From Flavobacterium johnsoniae (GTDB taxonomy: Bacteria > Bacteroidota > Bacteroidia > Flavobacteriales > Flavobacteriaceae), in contig NZ_CP103794.1 in assembly GCF_030388325.1 (NCBI RefSeq), forward strand, positions 4,464,001 to 4,528,000: 64,000 bases of DNA. Reading direction: 5' to 3'. This document shows, piece by piece, positions 8,123 to 17,613 of this stretch (its first letter is position 1; every line of letters begins with the position of its first letter). The notes under the pieces were generated by a model. The model was given only the letters and a program-made list of their open reading frames with translations. It searched no databases and was not told the DNA's origin. A program made the position numbers and the translations under genes.

Positions 8123-9172
8123 ATGAAAAATTATAACTTCCTAACTCTCATTTTATTAGGAATCACATTAATTGGATGTGGAGATACAAAAAAAGGTGAA
8201 AATTCTTTATTTACTATCGATGAATCTGCTTTTCCGGCTCATTTTACGCAAAAAGAAGCGCTTACAATTGGAATTTTAAACCCAAAATCGAAAGAAATCG
8301 ACAGCGTTGCTTACTTTATAAATGACCAAAAAGTTGGAAGCACAAAAGGCGCTAAAGAATTTAGATTTGAATTGATAGATCAAAAATTAGGTTACCAATA
8401 CTTAAAAGCTACTGTTTATTTTGGTGGTGATTCTTCTGATGCCACTAAAAGAATTGAAGTTGTTTCGGATGTTGAACCAAAAGCTTTAAAATTCAAAATT
8501 GTAAATACATTTCCACACGATACTAAGTCTTTTACTGAAGGATTAGAATTTCATGATGGCTCTTTATACGAAAGTACAGGACAAAAAGGCGATTCTTATA
8601 TTAGAGAAATTGATTATAAAACTGGAAAAGTAATCAGACAAGTAGATTTGGACTCAGCCTACTTTGGAGAAGGAATTACTTTTATTAACGGAAAATTATT
8701 TCAATTGTCTTGGCAAGAAAAAACAGGTTTTATCTATGATGCTAAAACTTTGAAACTTGAAAAAACTTTCACGTACGATAAAGAAATTGAAGGTTGGGGA
8801 ATGACAAATGATGGCAAATACATCTATCAATCTGACGGAACTGAGAAAATCTGGAAAGTAGATCCAGCTAATCAAAAACATATTGATTATATCAATGTAT
8901 ATTCTGGAACATCAAAAATTAAAGCTCTTAATGAGTTAGAACTTATTAATGGAAAATTCTTCGCAAATGTTTTTCAAAAAGATGCAATTGCAATTATAAA
9001 TCCAACTTCTGGAGCTGTCGAAGGAATTTTGAATATGGCAGAATTACGCAAACAGCTAAAATTTAATAACCCAGACGTTTTAAACGGAATCGCTTACAAT
9101 CCGCAAACAAAAACAATTTTTGTAACGGGTAAATACTGGGATAAAATGTTCGAAATAACAGTTTCGGAATAA
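8123..9172 (+). CDS. Glutaminyl-peptide cyclotransferase-like lipoprotein (plant/bacterial type)
   Basis: A 349-residue protein with a lipoprotein signal (LIGCG, lipidated C19). Residues 40-105 form a small beta domain; about 110-349 form the five-bladed propeller of the glutamine cyclotransferase family, with NTFPHDTKSFTEGLEF, YESTGQKGDSYI, FGEGIT, GWGMTNDGKYIY and NELELINGKFFANVF. Family enzymes convert N-terminal glutamine of secreted proteins to pyroglutamate; Bacteroidota use this to protect exported proteins after signal-peptide removal. Lipidation would anchor it in the envelope. Family secure, activity inferred. Confidence 0.9.
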   Translation: MKNYNFLTLILLGITLIGCGDTKKGENSLFTIDESAFPAHFTQKEALTIGILNPKSKEIDSVAYFINDQKVGSTKGAKEFRFELIDQKLGYQYLKATVYFGGDSSDATKRIEVVSDVEPKALKFKIVNTFPHDTKSFTEGLEFHDGSLYESTGQKGDSYIREIDYKTGKVIRQVDLDSAYFGEGITFINGKLFQLSWQEKTGFIYDAKTLKLEKTFTYDKEIEGWGMTNDGKYIYQSDGTEKIWKVDPANQKHIDYINVYSGTSKIKALNELELINGKFFANVFQKDAIAIINPTSGAVEGILNMAELRKQLKFNNPDVLNGIAYNPQTKTIFVTGKYWDKMFEITVSE

Positions 9173-9193
9173 ACCTTAGACAAAAACAATTTT

Positions 9194-9246
9194 ACGAATT
9201 TCACAGATTTCACGAATTAGTTCGTGATAATTTGTGAAATTTGTGT
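9194..9246. repeat. Imperfect inverted repeat between the QC-like gene and hutI
   Basis: ACGAATTTCACAGATT and TCACGAA on the left pair with TTCGTGA, AATTTGTGAAATTTGTGT on the right, with one bulge, around a 4-nt loop. It starts 21 bp after the preceding stop and ends 18 bp before hutI. It could be a hairpin in mRNA; there is no T-run. Confidence 0.6.
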
Positions 9247-9263
9247 TTATAACAATATCAATA

Positions 9264-10502
9264 ATGAAAACATTAATTACAAACATAAAAGAATTACTTC
9301 AAGTTCGCGAAACTTCAATTACTAAGGTTTCGGGTTCAGAAATGGCGGTACTTCCAACAATTAAAAATGCTTTTTTAGTTTTAGAAAACAATCTTATTGC
9401 TGATTTTGGTTCTATGAACAATCTTCCAAAAATTAATGCCGATAAAGTTATTGATGCAACAGGAAAAGTAATTCTCCCATCTTGGTGCGACAGCCATACT
9501 CATATTGTTTATGCAGGAAATCGCGAACAGGAATTTGTTGACAGAATTAATGGATTGACTTATGAAGAAATTGCCAATCGCGGCGGCGGAATTTTAAATT
9601 CGGCTAAAAAACTAAACGAAACTTCAGAAGAAGAAATTTACGAACAATCTAAAACTCGTCTTGAAGAAGTAATGCGTTTAGGAACTGGAGCAGTTGAAAT
9701 AAAATCTGGTTACGGATTAACAATCGAAGGCGAATTAAAAATGCTTCGTGTAATTAAAAAACTGGCAGAAAATTATCCAATTTCAATCAAAGCAACTTTT
9801 TTGGGCGCACACGCATTTCCAACTCATTACAAAGAAAACAAAGCAGGTTATATAGACGAAATCATCTCGAAAATGATCCCAGAAATAGCTAAAAACAAAC
9901 TAGCGGATTATGTAGATGTTTTCTGCGAAAGCGGTTATTTTTCAGTAGAAGAAACCGAAAAAATTATGGAAGCAGGAATTGAATTTGGCTTAAAACCGAA
10001 AATCCACGTCAATCAATTTAATTCTATTGGCGGAATTCAGGCTGGAGTTAAATATAAAGCGCTTTCTGTCGATCATTTAGAAGTTATGAATCCAGAAGAC
10101 ATTGAAGCTTTAAAAGACTCAGAAACGATGCCTGTTGCTTTACCTTCTTGTTCTTATTTTTTAAGCATTCCGTACACGCCCGCGCGCGAAATGATTAAAG
10201 CTGGCCTACCTTTAGCATTAGCCACAGATTTTAATCCTGGTTCTACTCCATCTGGAAATATGAATTTTGTTGTTGCCACAGCTTGCATCAAAATGAAAAT
10301 GACGCCAGAAGAAGCTATAAATGCCGCAACAATAAATGGCGCTTATGCAATGGGACTTTCAGAAACGCATGGAAGTATTACAAAAGGCAAAAAAGCCAAT
10401 TTAATTGTAACAAAACCAATTTCTTCTTATTATCAAATTCCTTATGCTTTTGGAAGCAATTTAATTGAATCTGTTTTTCTTGAAGGTAAAATTCTAGAAT
10501 AA
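9264..10502 (+). CDS. hutI: Imidazolonepropionase, histidine degradation
   Basis: A 412-residue amidohydrolase. The metal ligands lie in SHTHIVYAG (H78, H80), with IKSGYGLTIEGELKMLRV, FLGAHAFP, VDVFCE, HVNQF, VDHLE and the last ligand D in ATDFNPGSTPS, all diagnostic of HutI. It hydrolyses 4-imidazolone-5-propanoate to N-formimidoyl-L-glutamate, the third step of histidine use. I chose ATG 9264 because the longer reading from 9234 starts within the upstream inverted repeat and adds residues not expected for the family. hutG lies about 1 kb downstream in the same direction, beyond a minus-strand gene; hutH and hutU are not in the window. Confidence 0.96.
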   Translation: MKTLITNIKELLQVRETSITKVSGSEMAVLPTIKNAFLVLENNLIADFGSMNNLPKINADKVIDATGKVILPSWCDSHTHIVYAGNREQEFVDRINGLTYEEIANRGGGILNSAKKLNETSEEEIYEQSKTRLEEVMRLGTGAVEIKSGYGLTIEGELKMLRVIKKLAENYPISIKATFLGAHAFPTHYKENKAGYIDEIISKMIPEIAKNKLADYVDVFCESGYFSVEETEKIMEAGIEFGLKPKIHVNQFNSIGGIQAGVKYKALSVDHLEVMNPEDIEALKDSETMPVALPSCSYFLSIPYTPAREMIKAGLPLALATDFNPGSTPSGNMNFVVATACIKMKMTPEEAINAATINGAYAMGLSETHGSITKGKKANLIVTKPISSYYQIPYAFGSNLIESVFLEGKILE

Positions 10503-10528
10503 ATTATTTTAAAATTATTGCAATAAAA

Positions 10529-10556
10529 AAAGGTCTGTGAAAATGCACAGACCTTT
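10529..10556. terminator. Bidirectional terminator between hutI and the coiled-coil protein gene
   Basis: AAAGGTCTGTG (10529-10539) and CACAGACCTTT (10546-10556) are perfectly complementary with a 6-nt loop and A/T runs on both sides. It sits between convergent genes and can serve both. Confidence 0.88.
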
Positions 10557-10591
10557 AATATCAAAGTGGTATTTTATCCCTTTAGGCTAAA

Positions 10592-11470
10592 TTATCTTAA
10601 ACTGAAGCTAGTTTTAGAAACTAACTCATCATTATCAAAAACATTGATGAAGTAAGTTCCTTTTGCGAAATCTTTTCCAGGAAGATCTTCACTTACATTT
10701 ACGCTTTTGTTTTCGTACTTAACAGTAGTTTTAAAGCTATAAGTTAAAGAGTTATCTCCAAAACTTTCTGTTTTCTTTTCACCTAAAACATTATTTTTAG
10801 CGTCAATTACTTGTACATAATAAGTTTTGTCACCAGATTTTGCAATTTGGTTTTCAGCAATTGTAAAACTAACTTTTAAGATATCAGCACGACTTGCTTT
10901 ATCTGTTTCAATTTGTTTTCCTGAGCTTCTCAATTTGTAAGCTGCAGTTTTTGTGTTTAACACAGATAATTTAGAACCTCTTTCTACCGTTTTAGAAAGT
11001 TCTTCGTTTTGACCAACTAGAACTTCATTAAACTTTTTAGATTCTCCTAAAACTACGATTGTACTATCTCTCTGAGTTGTTAAAACACCATTTTGTTTTT
11101 TCAACTCATCGTTTTCAGCAACCAAAGTTTTCATTTTACTTTGCATAGCCTGAACTTGAGATTTGTATTTAGAAACATCTCCTTTTGATTTATTTAAATC
11201 ATCCATTAAAGCAACTACTTTATCCCTCTCTTGGATCAACTCATCAGACATTGAAGTGTTTTCAGCAATTGCAGCATCATAAGTTGCTTTTAATTCCTGT
11301 AAATCTTTCATAACAGATTCTTTTTCTGTCATTGATGTTGTAAGTTCTGTTTTAACTACTTCTGAATCAGAAGATAATTTAAAAATATACACTAAGCTAC
11401 CAATCAGTAGGACTGCTAAAACTGCGATTATCGCTTTTAGACTTGAATTGTTGTTCTTTGGGTTTTCCAT
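10592..11470 (-). CDS. Membrane-anchored coiled-coil protein of unknown function
   Basis: A 292-residue protein with one membrane helix (residues 12-31), a long predicted coiled coil (about 35-165, rich in E, K, L, Q and S heptads such as ELKKQNGVL) and a C-terminal beta-rich domain (about 185-292, YYVQVIDAKNNVLGEKK). The topology suggests a periplasmic coil with a small globular head. It lies between hutI and hutG on the opposite strand, with a terminator after it and its own start region, so it is not part of the hut unit. No named family is recognised. Confidence 0.82.
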   Translation of the reverse strand: MENPKNNNSSLKAIIAVLAVLLIGSLVYIFKLSSDSEVVKTELTTSMTEKESVMKDLQELKATYDAAIAENTSMSDELIQERDKVVALMDDLNKSKGDVSKYKSQVQAMQSKMKTLVAENDELKKQNGVLTTQRDSTIVVLGESKKFNEVLVGQNEELSKTVERGSKLSVLNTKTAAYKLRSSGKQIETDKASRADILKVSFTIAENQIAKSGDKTYYVQVIDAKNNVLGEKKTESFGDNSLTYSFKTTVKYENKSVNVSEDLPGKDFAKGTYFINVFDNDELVSKTSFSLR

Positions 11471-11543
11471 ATTTAAAAAATTTTCTTTAATAACAAATTT
11501 AAGAATTAATATAAGGTAATAACGTAAGTTAGTACAATTATAT

Positions 11544-11551
11544 TATTTTTG
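11544..11551 (+). promoter_or_regulatory. -7 box upstream of hutG
   Basis: TATTTTTG fits TAnnTTTG and lies 17 bp before the ATG, predicting a very short leader. No TTG is found at the usual -33 distance. Confidence 0.4.
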
Positions 11552-11568
11552 GAAAATAAATTTTTTTC

Positions 11569-12606
11569 ATGGAGAAATTAATCCCTTTCACTATAAATGA
11601 TTTAGCAAAAGTCACAAATCATCGAAGTGGTGAAATAAAGTTCGGAGAAAAAATGATTGTCATTCCGCCTGGAGCTGACAAAGTTGATTTTCTAAAACAA
11701 AGTGAAGCTAAATATGTGCTTTTAGGAATTCCTGAAGATATTGGCGTGCGTGCCAACTACGGAAGACCTGGAGCTGCTTCAGCTTGGCAATCTGCCATAA
11801 AAAGCATTGCAAATATTCAGCATAATCGTTTTTCTAAAGGAAGTAACATTATAATTTTAGGACATATTGATGTTGCTGATGAAATGCGCGAAGTTGAAAA
11901 CTTAGATTTTAACGACATTGACGATCGTTCTAAATTAAGTCAACTTGTTGAAAAAATAGACAAAGAAGTATCTCATATTATATTTACCATTATTAAGGCA
12001 GGAAAAACACCAATTATTATTGGCGGAGGACATAACAATGCATACGGAAATATTAAAGGTGCCGCTTTAGCGAAAGGAAAACCAATAAACGCTATTAATT
12101 TTGATGCTCATTCTGATTTTAGAATTTTAGAAGGCCGTCATAGCGGAAATGGATTTTCTTATGCTTATGAAGAAGGTTTCTTAAAAAAATACTTCATTTT
12201 CGGACTTCACGAAAATTATACTTCAAAAAGCGTTTTAGATATTATCAAAAAACTGGAAGATCGAGTTCGATATAATACTTACGACAGCGTTAATATTAGA
12301 AAAGAAAAAGACTTTAATCGCGAAATGATTACGGCTTTGGATTTTATAAAAAATGACGCTTTTGGAATTGAAATAGATTTAGACGCGATTCCAAATATCG
12401 CCAGCAGCGCAATGACAATTAGCGGTTTTTCTGTAGAAGAACTGAGACAATTTGTTTCCTTTTTTGCAGAACATAAAAATGCCGCTTATATTCATATTTG
12501 CGAAGGCGCACCAGATTTAGACAATGCACCAAATAATAATTTAATTGGAAAATTAATTGGTTATTTAGTAACCGACTTTATAAAAGCAAACTTAGAACAG
12601 GATTGA
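11569..12606 (+). CDS. hutG: Formimidoylglutamase, arginase/agmatinase family
   Basis: A 345-residue ureohydrolase-fold enzyme. Manganese ligands are visible in GGGHNNAYG (H155), NFDAHSDFR (D179, H181, D183) and EIDLDAIP (D270, D272). It splits N-formimidoyl-L-glutamate to glutamate and formamide, the step after HutI, which supports this reading over arginase or agmatinase. It is longer than typical arginases at the N terminus, as in Bacteroidota HutG-like proteins. It lies 1 kb from hutI in the same direction but is separated by a minus-strand gene and a terminator, so it needs its own promoter. Confidence 0.87.
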   Translation: MEKLIPFTINDLAKVTNHRSGEIKFGEKMIVIPPGADKVDFLKQSEAKYVLLGIPEDIGVRANYGRPGAASAWQSAIKSIANIQHNRFSKGSNIIILGHIDVADEMREVENLDFNDIDDRSKLSQLVEKIDKEVSHIIFTIIKAGKTPIIIGGGHNNAYGNIKGAALAKGKPINAINFDAHSDFRILEGRHSGNGFSYAYEEGFLKKYFIFGLHENYTSKSVLDIIKKLEDRVRYNTYDSVNIRKEKDFNREMITALDFIKNDAFGIEIDLDAIPNIASSAMTISGFSVEELRQFVSFFAEHKNAAYIHICEGAPDLDNAPNNNLIGKLIGYLVTDFIKANLEQD

Positions 12607-12689
12607 TTTTAAACTCTAATTTCAATCCTAAAACTAAGCGTGTTTGCCAAATAATCGCCAATTCAAACAAACGATTGACTGAATAAACC

Positions 12690-12697
12690 TATCTTTG
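12690..12697 (+). promoter_or_regulatory. -7 box upstream of the DEAD-box helicase gene
   Basis: TATCTTTG followed by CAC is a perfect TAnnTTTG box, 46 bp before the ATG. The nearest upstream TTG (12675-12677) is too close to be a standard -33 box. Confidence 0.5.
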
Positions 12698-12742
12698 CAC
12701 AGCATTTTAGTACATCAAACTAAAATACTTAACAAATAAGAT

Positions 12743-13993
12743 ATGTTATTCGAAGATTTATCACTTTCAAAAAGTATACAAAAAGCCGTATTTGAAGAAG
12801 GCTATTTAAATCCGACTCCAATTCAGGAACAATCTATTCCGATTGTTTTATCAGGGAGGGATTTAATTGGCTGCGCGCAGACAGGAACAGGAAAAACGGC
12901 GGCATTTGCTATTCCAATTATACATCAATTACACCGAATTGTAGGTTCATCAAAAAAAGCAAAACAAATTCGTGCTCTTATCGTTACACCTACTCGCGAA
13001 CTTGCCGTGCAAATTGGAGAAAGTTTTGACACTTACGGAAAGTACACAAACTTAACACAATTAACCATTTTTGGTGGTGTCTCTCAAAATCCGCAAGTCG
13101 AAACCTTAAAAAAAGGTGTAGATATTTTAGTGGCAACTCCAGGAAGATTACTTGATTTACACAAACAAGGATTTCTGGATTTTGATCATTTACATACTTT
13201 GGTTTTAGACGAAGCCGATCAAATGTTGGATATGGGTTTTATAAACGATGTCAAAAAAATCGTAAAACTGACTCCAAAAAACAGACAAACATTACTTTTC
13301 TCGGCAACCATGCCAATTGCAATTCGCGAACTTGCTGAAATGTTTTTGCAAGATCCAGAAAAAGTAGAAGTTTCTCCAGTTTCTTCAACAGCAGAAAACG
13401 TAGAACAACGCGTTTATTTTGTTGATAAAACAGAAAAAAGAAACTTGTTGTATAAGTTGATTCAAGAAGAAAATTTATCAAACGTACTTGTTTTCTCGAG
13501 AACAAAACATGGTGCAGATAATGTTGTAAAAGCGCTTCGTAAAAAAGACATTCCTGCTGAAGCCATTCATGGAGACAAATCTCAAAATGCCAGACAACGT
13601 GTTTTAGACGCTTTCAAGAACAAAGAAGTTGGAGTTTTGGTTGCAACTGATATTGCAGCAAGAGGAATTGACATTGAACAACTTCCGTATGTAATCAATT
13701 TTGATTTACCGAATATTCCAGAAACTTACGTTCACCGTATTGGTCGTACAGGACGTGCAGGAAATGGCGGAATTGCAATTTCTTTCTGTGGAAAAGATGA
13801 AGAACCATATTGGAAAGACATTAAGAAATTAATAAAAGTAGATGTAAAAATCATTACAGATCATCCTTATCCATGGCATTCGGGAAGTCCAGAAGCTGGA
13901 GAAAAACCTAAAAATTCTTCTAATAGAAGCGGTGGAGCTCACAAATCGAGAAAATCGAATTCTTCTAAGAAAAACAAAAAACGCTGGTATTAA
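12743..13993 (+). CDS. DEAD-box ATP-dependent RNA helicase, RhlE-like
   Basis: A 416-residue helicase core with all motifs in order: Q motif PTPIQEQSIP (24-33), motif I AQTGTGKT (45-52), PTRELAVQ, TPGRLLD, DEAD, SAT, then the second domain with FSRTKHGAD, ATDIAARGID and HRIGRTGR. The last 40 residues are a basic, Ser/Lys/Asn-rich tail for RNA binding. Such proteins remodel ribosomal or messenger RNA, often at low temperature. The gene has its own -7 box. Its stop overlaps the stop of the convergent sensor kinase gene by 4 bp. Confidence 0.94.
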   Translation: MLFEDLSLSKSIQKAVFEEGYLNPTPIQEQSIPIVLSGRDLIGCAQTGTGKTAAFAIPIIHQLHRIVGSSKKAKQIRALIVTPTRELAVQIGESFDTYGKYTNLTQLTIFGGVSQNPQVETLKKGVDILVATPGRLLDLHKQGFLDFDHLHTLVLDEADQMLDMGFINDVKKIVKLTPKNRQTLLFSATMPIAIRELAEMFLQDPEKVEVSPVSSTAENVEQRVYFVDKTEKRNLLYKLIQEENLSNVLVFSRTKHGADNVVKALRKKDIPAEAIHGDKSQNARQRVLDAFKNKEVGVLVATDIAARGIDIEQLPYVINFDLPNIPETYVHRIGRTGRAGNGGIAISFCGKDEEPYWKDIKKLIKVDVKIITDHPYPWHSGSPEAGEKPKNSSNRSGGAHKSRKSNSSKKNKKRWY

Positions 13994-16191
13994 ACAGCGT
14001 TTTTTTCGTTTATAAGAAAATTAATGATCTTAAATAATTTAACCGGCTCAAAAGGTTTAATTATAATATCATTCATTCCAGACGAAATGGCTTCGTCTGT
14101 AATTTCATCTTTATCAAAAGCGGTTAAGGCAACAATTGGAGTATCAACTCCTAATAGACGAATTCGTTTTGTGGTTTCAAATCCGTTCATTAAAGGCATA
14201 TTAATATCCATCAAAATCAAATCAAAAACTTCATCTTCTAAAATCTTTAACGCCGCAAAACCATCATCAACAACTTTACACGCATAATTGTTTTTTTCGA
14301 TAATCTTTTTGGTCACCAATTGATTGATTAAATTATCCTCAACAACCAAAATTTTATAGATTTCGTTTGAAGTTAAATCGACTTCAATTTCATTAATTAT
14401 ACTTTTTGTTTTGTCTAAATCGTGTTCAAATGCAATAACAAACGAAAATGAAGTTCCTTTTCCGAGATCGCTATCCAAAGTAATTGTGCTTCCAAAAAGT
14501 CCTAATAACCTCTTAACGATACTAAGCCCAAGTCCAGTTCCTTGATAATCTTCATCTTTACGTCCTACTTGAACAAATTTTTCAAAAATCTTACTTTGAT
14601 CTACCGCCGCAATACCAATACCATTATCTTTAATCATGAAATTCAAGTAATTTAGTTTTCCTTCAACATTTACTAAATCTACTTTTACTTCTACTTCTCC
14701 GTCTTTCGTAAATTTTAATGCATTACTTACCAAGTTCATCAAAATTTGCGCTAATCGAAGTTTATCGCCAATTAAATATTCTGGAATTTCAGGATCAACA
14801 TCGATGGAAATTTTATTGTTATTTTTCTGCGAAAGAAAAGATAATGAGTTCTTAATAACGGTAATTTCGTCTAGAATATTAAATGTTAAGCTCTCGAGGA
14901 CAATTTTGTTTTCTTCAATCTTATTTATTTGAAGAATATCATTTACTAGAGAAAGTAAATATCTGGCAGAGAATTTTAGGGAACTTAAATGCTGGCTTCT
15001 TGAGATTTCTTTATGCTCTTCTAAAAGCATATTGGTTATACCAACAACACCATAAAGCGGCGTGCGTAATTCGTGACTTATAGTGGAAATAAACTGCGTT
15101 TTTAATAAGGAAGCTTCTTCTGCAATTTCTTTTGCTTTTAAAAGCTCTAAATTATGCTTTTTCTTATATCGAATATTCTTTATTAAAGTGATAATTAAAA
15201 AGAGGAGTATTAATGAAATCAGAATAAATAGAATTACAATAATTCTCGATTTTTTAAGACTTTGAGATTGTTCTACTTTTTCATTTTCGATTTTATCGAT
15301 TTCTCTTTTATATTCATCTAATTCTAAACTGATTCCAGCATTTGAAGCTTTACTCAATTTGCCCTCATTGTAAATTTCTTCAGTAATTTTATTATAATTA
15401 ACCAAAGCTTCATAAGCCTCTTTATGTCTATCTATTTTATTTAAAAACGTCGCATATTCTAAATAAGCGTTTGACAAATCTGTTTTTTCTTCGCATTTAT
15501 TTCCAGCTTCTATTGCTTTTAAAAAATAGGCGTTTGCTTCATCATTCTGTTTTTTATGGCTTAGATAAATACCATTGAGCATATTAACAACAACATCGGT
15601 AGATTTATCTCCATATTTCATGTTATTATTTACATATTTCAAGAAAAGATATCCTTCGTCATAATTTTTAATATCGAAGTATGCCCAAGCTATATTAACA
15701 TTTGTAAAAAATACATCTTTTAAATTATTTGTTTTTAAACAATAAGCAATTGCTTTCTTATAGTATCGAATTCCTTGATCAAATTCTCCTCGATCAAAGC
15801 AATGCATATTTCCTAAATTATTGTAAATATTGGCTTTTAGAGAATCGTTAGTAGTTTTGTTTGCATAACCTAAGCTTTTTTTATAGAAAAAGATCGATTT
15901 ATTAAACTCTGAAACAGCATTATAATTAGCTGCAATTATGTTGTAAGATCTAGCAATAAGACAATTATCTTTTTGCAATGTTGCCGCATTTAAGGCAGTT
16001 CTGGAAAGTATTAAAGATTTTTCGAAGTTAGACTCTCTGAAAGATGCGAGTGCCTGTTTAACCAGTTTTTCCGTTTTAGGATTTTTACCGCAGTCAGATT
16101 GAGCCATAGCCGAATCTATGCCAAAATTCAGGCAAAAAAGCAGAAAAAAATAAATCCGTATTTGGGGCATCAATCGGGCTAATTTAATCAA
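13990..16191 (-). CDS. Hybrid sensor histidine kinase with periplasmic TPR domain
   Basis: A 733-residue protein: signal peptide (to about 30), tetratricopeptide repeats across 40-290, a membrane helix at 316-338, a linker coil, a HisKA domain with H373 in ISTISHELRTPLYG, a HATPase domain with GDKLRLAQILMNLVSNALKF and GTGLGLSIVKRLL, and a C-terminal receiver (about 613-733) with the phospho-acceptor D662 in LMDINMP and the lysine in IIKPFEP. No DNA-binding output domain is present, so a phosphorelay partner or a protein target must exist elsewhere. The gene is monocistronic and ends within the stop of the helicase gene. Bacteroidota commonly use this TPR-kinase layout; the signal is unknown. 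Confidence 0.93.
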   Translation of the reverse strand: MIKLARLMPQIRIYFFLLFCLNFGIDSAMAQSDCGKNPKTEKLVKQALASFRESNFEKSLILSRTALNAATLQKDNCLIARSYNIIAANYNAVSEFNKSIFFYKKSLGYANKTTNDSLKANIYNNLGNMHCFDRGEFDQGIRYYKKAIAYCLKTNNLKDVFFTNVNIAWAYFDIKNYDEGYLFLKYVNNNMKYGDKSTDVVVNMLNGIYLSHKKQNDEANAYFLKAIEAGNKCEEKTDLSNAYLEYATFLNKIDRHKEAYEALVNYNKITEEIYNEGKLSKASNAGISLELDEYKREIDKIENEKVEQSQSLKKSRIIVILFILISLILLFLIITLIKNIRYKKKHNLELLKAKEIAEEASLLKTQFISTISHELRTPLYGVVGITNMLLEEHKEISRSQHLSSLKFSARYLLSLVNDILQINKIEENKIVLESLTFNILDEITVIKNSLSFLSQKNNNKISIDVDPEIPEYLIGDKLRLAQILMNLVSNALKFTKDGEVEVKVDLVNVEGKLNYLNFMIKDNGIGIAAVDQSKIFEKFVQVGRKDEDYQGTGLGLSIVKRLLGLFGSTITLDSDLGKGTSFSFVIAFEHDLDKTKSIINEIEVDLTSNEIYKILVVEDNLINQLVTKKIIEKNNYACKVVDDGFAALKILEDEVFDLILMDINMPLMNGFETTKRIRLLGVDTPIVALTAFDKDEITDEAISSGMNDIIIKPFEPVKLFKIINFLINEKNAV

Positions 16192-16211
16192 ATATACACT
16201 TTAAAATAAAA

Positions 16212-16244
16212 AAAAGCTGTATTTCAAATAAAAATACAGCTTTT
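16212..16244 (-). terminator. Terminator after the dicarboxylate/glutamate symporter gene
   Basis: AAAAGCTGTATTT (16212-16224) and AAATACAGCTTTT (16232-16244) are fully complementary. On the minus strand a T-run follows. The hairpin also lies just upstream of the sensor kinase start. Confidence 0.88.
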
Positions 16245-16298
16245 CAATTGTTATTTAGACAACTAAGATTAAAATTGTAATCTCAGCGCTACTTTTTC

Positions 16299-17561
16299 TT
16301 ATTCTTTTCCGTCTTCCCATTGCCCTACAACAGAGGTTGCTAAAGCGTTTCCTAAAACATTAGTTGCGCTTCTGAACATATCGCAGAAATGGTCAATTGG
16401 TAAAATTAATGCAATACCTTCAATAGGAATATCAAACATTCCGCAAGTCGCAGCTACAACTACCAAACTTGCTCTTGGCACACCTGCAATACCTTTACTT
16501 GTAAGCATTAAAACCAAAAGCATTGCCATTTGAGTACCTAAATCTAAATGCACGTTGTAGAACTGTGCAATAAAGATACTTGCAAAAGTCATATACATCA
16601 TACTTCCGTCAAGGTTAAACGAATAACCAAGAGGCAACATAAACGAAACGATTTTATCTTTTACACCAAAACCTTCTAATTCCTCTGTTAATTTCGGAAA
16701 TACAGCTTCACTACTAGTTGTTCCAAAAGCAATTGCCAAAGGTCCAGTTATGCGTCTTAACAATTCAGTCATTCTTCCTTTAAGGAAAATATATCCAACT
16801 GCAATTAAAATAACCCATAAAGTACTGATTCCTATTAAAAACGAACCGAAAAATTTAAAGTAAGTTATTACCAATTCTTCTGCATCTCGAATAGCAAACA
16901 CACCAGCAATAGCACCAAAAACTCCAATTGGCGCAAACTTCATTACATAGTTTACCATTTTTAAAACGATGTGAGACAACTTATCAAAAGCACCAATAAT
17001 TGGCTTTACTTTCTCGCCTAAAGACGCAGCTGCCAATCCGAAGAAAATTGAGAAAACTACAATTTGCAGAATTTCATTGGTTGCCATCGCTTCGACGATA
17101 CTTTTTGGCACGATATGCTCAACAAAATTATCAAAAGACAAGTTTTGAGTTTTACCAGTAACTTCTGAAGCTGCTGCCATATCTACGTGATCTAGTTTTA
17201 GACCAACACCCGGCTGTAAAACATTTACATAAAATAATCCAATTAAAAGAGAAATAAACGAAGCTGTAAAAAACCATCCAATCGCTTTTCCTCCAATTCT
17301 TCCAACAGTTTTAATATCACCTAATTTCGCAATTCCCACTACCAAAGTCGTAAAAACCAACGGAGAAATAATCATTTGCACCAAACGGATGAAGATGGTT
17401 GCCAGCATTTTTATTTTACTGCTAAATGCTTGCGCTGCTTCGGGCGAAATGCTATTGTGCAGTATAATTCCTAATATGGCTCCAAGAACCATCGCAATTA
17501 TAATCTGCCCTGTTAATCCCGAAAGAAATGATTGTTTTTTAGTTTCTGTAACTTCTTGCAT
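16299..17561 (-). CDS. Dicarboxylate/amino acid:cation symporter (DAACS family)
   Basis: A 420-residue secondary transporter with eight membrane helices and two re-entrant hairpins. Family signatures are FGTTSSEAVFPKL (hairpin 1), YSFNLDGSMMYMTFASIFIAQ (helix 7, shortened) and TSKGIAGVPRASLVVVAAT (hairpin 2), then DHFCDMFRSATNVLGNALA with the substrate-binding Asp, Arg and Asn. Relatives (GltP, GltT, DctA) import glutamate, aspartate or C4-dicarboxylates with protons or sodium. RSATNV, with Arg next to the binding site, is found in aspartate/glutamate and dicarboxylate carriers, so the substrate is left open. It has its own terminator. Confidence 0.92.
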   Translation of the reverse strand: MQEVTETKKQSFLSGLTGQIIIAMVLGAILGIILHNSISPEAAQAFSSKIKMLATIFIRLVQMIISPLVFTTLVVGIAKLGDIKTVGRIGGKAIGWFFTASFISLLIGLFYVNVLQPGVGLKLDHVDMAAASEVTGKTQNLSFDNFVEHIVPKSIVEAMATNEILQIVVFSIFFGLAAASLGEKVKPIIGAFDKLSHIVLKMVNYVMKFAPIGVFGAIAGVFAIRDAEELVITYFKFFGSFLIGISTLWVILIAVGYIFLKGRMTELLRRITGPLAIAFGTTSSEAVFPKLTEELEGFGVKDKIVSFMLPLGYSFNLDGSMMYMTFASIFIAQFYNVHLDLGTQMAMLLVLMLTSKGIAGVPRASLVVVAATCGMFDIPIEGIALILPIDHFCDMFRSATNVLGNALATSVVGQWEDGKE

Positions 17562-17613
17562 TAATTTATTTTTTAATTATTAAAATATAAGACCCTCACT
17601 GTCTTACCTTTTA

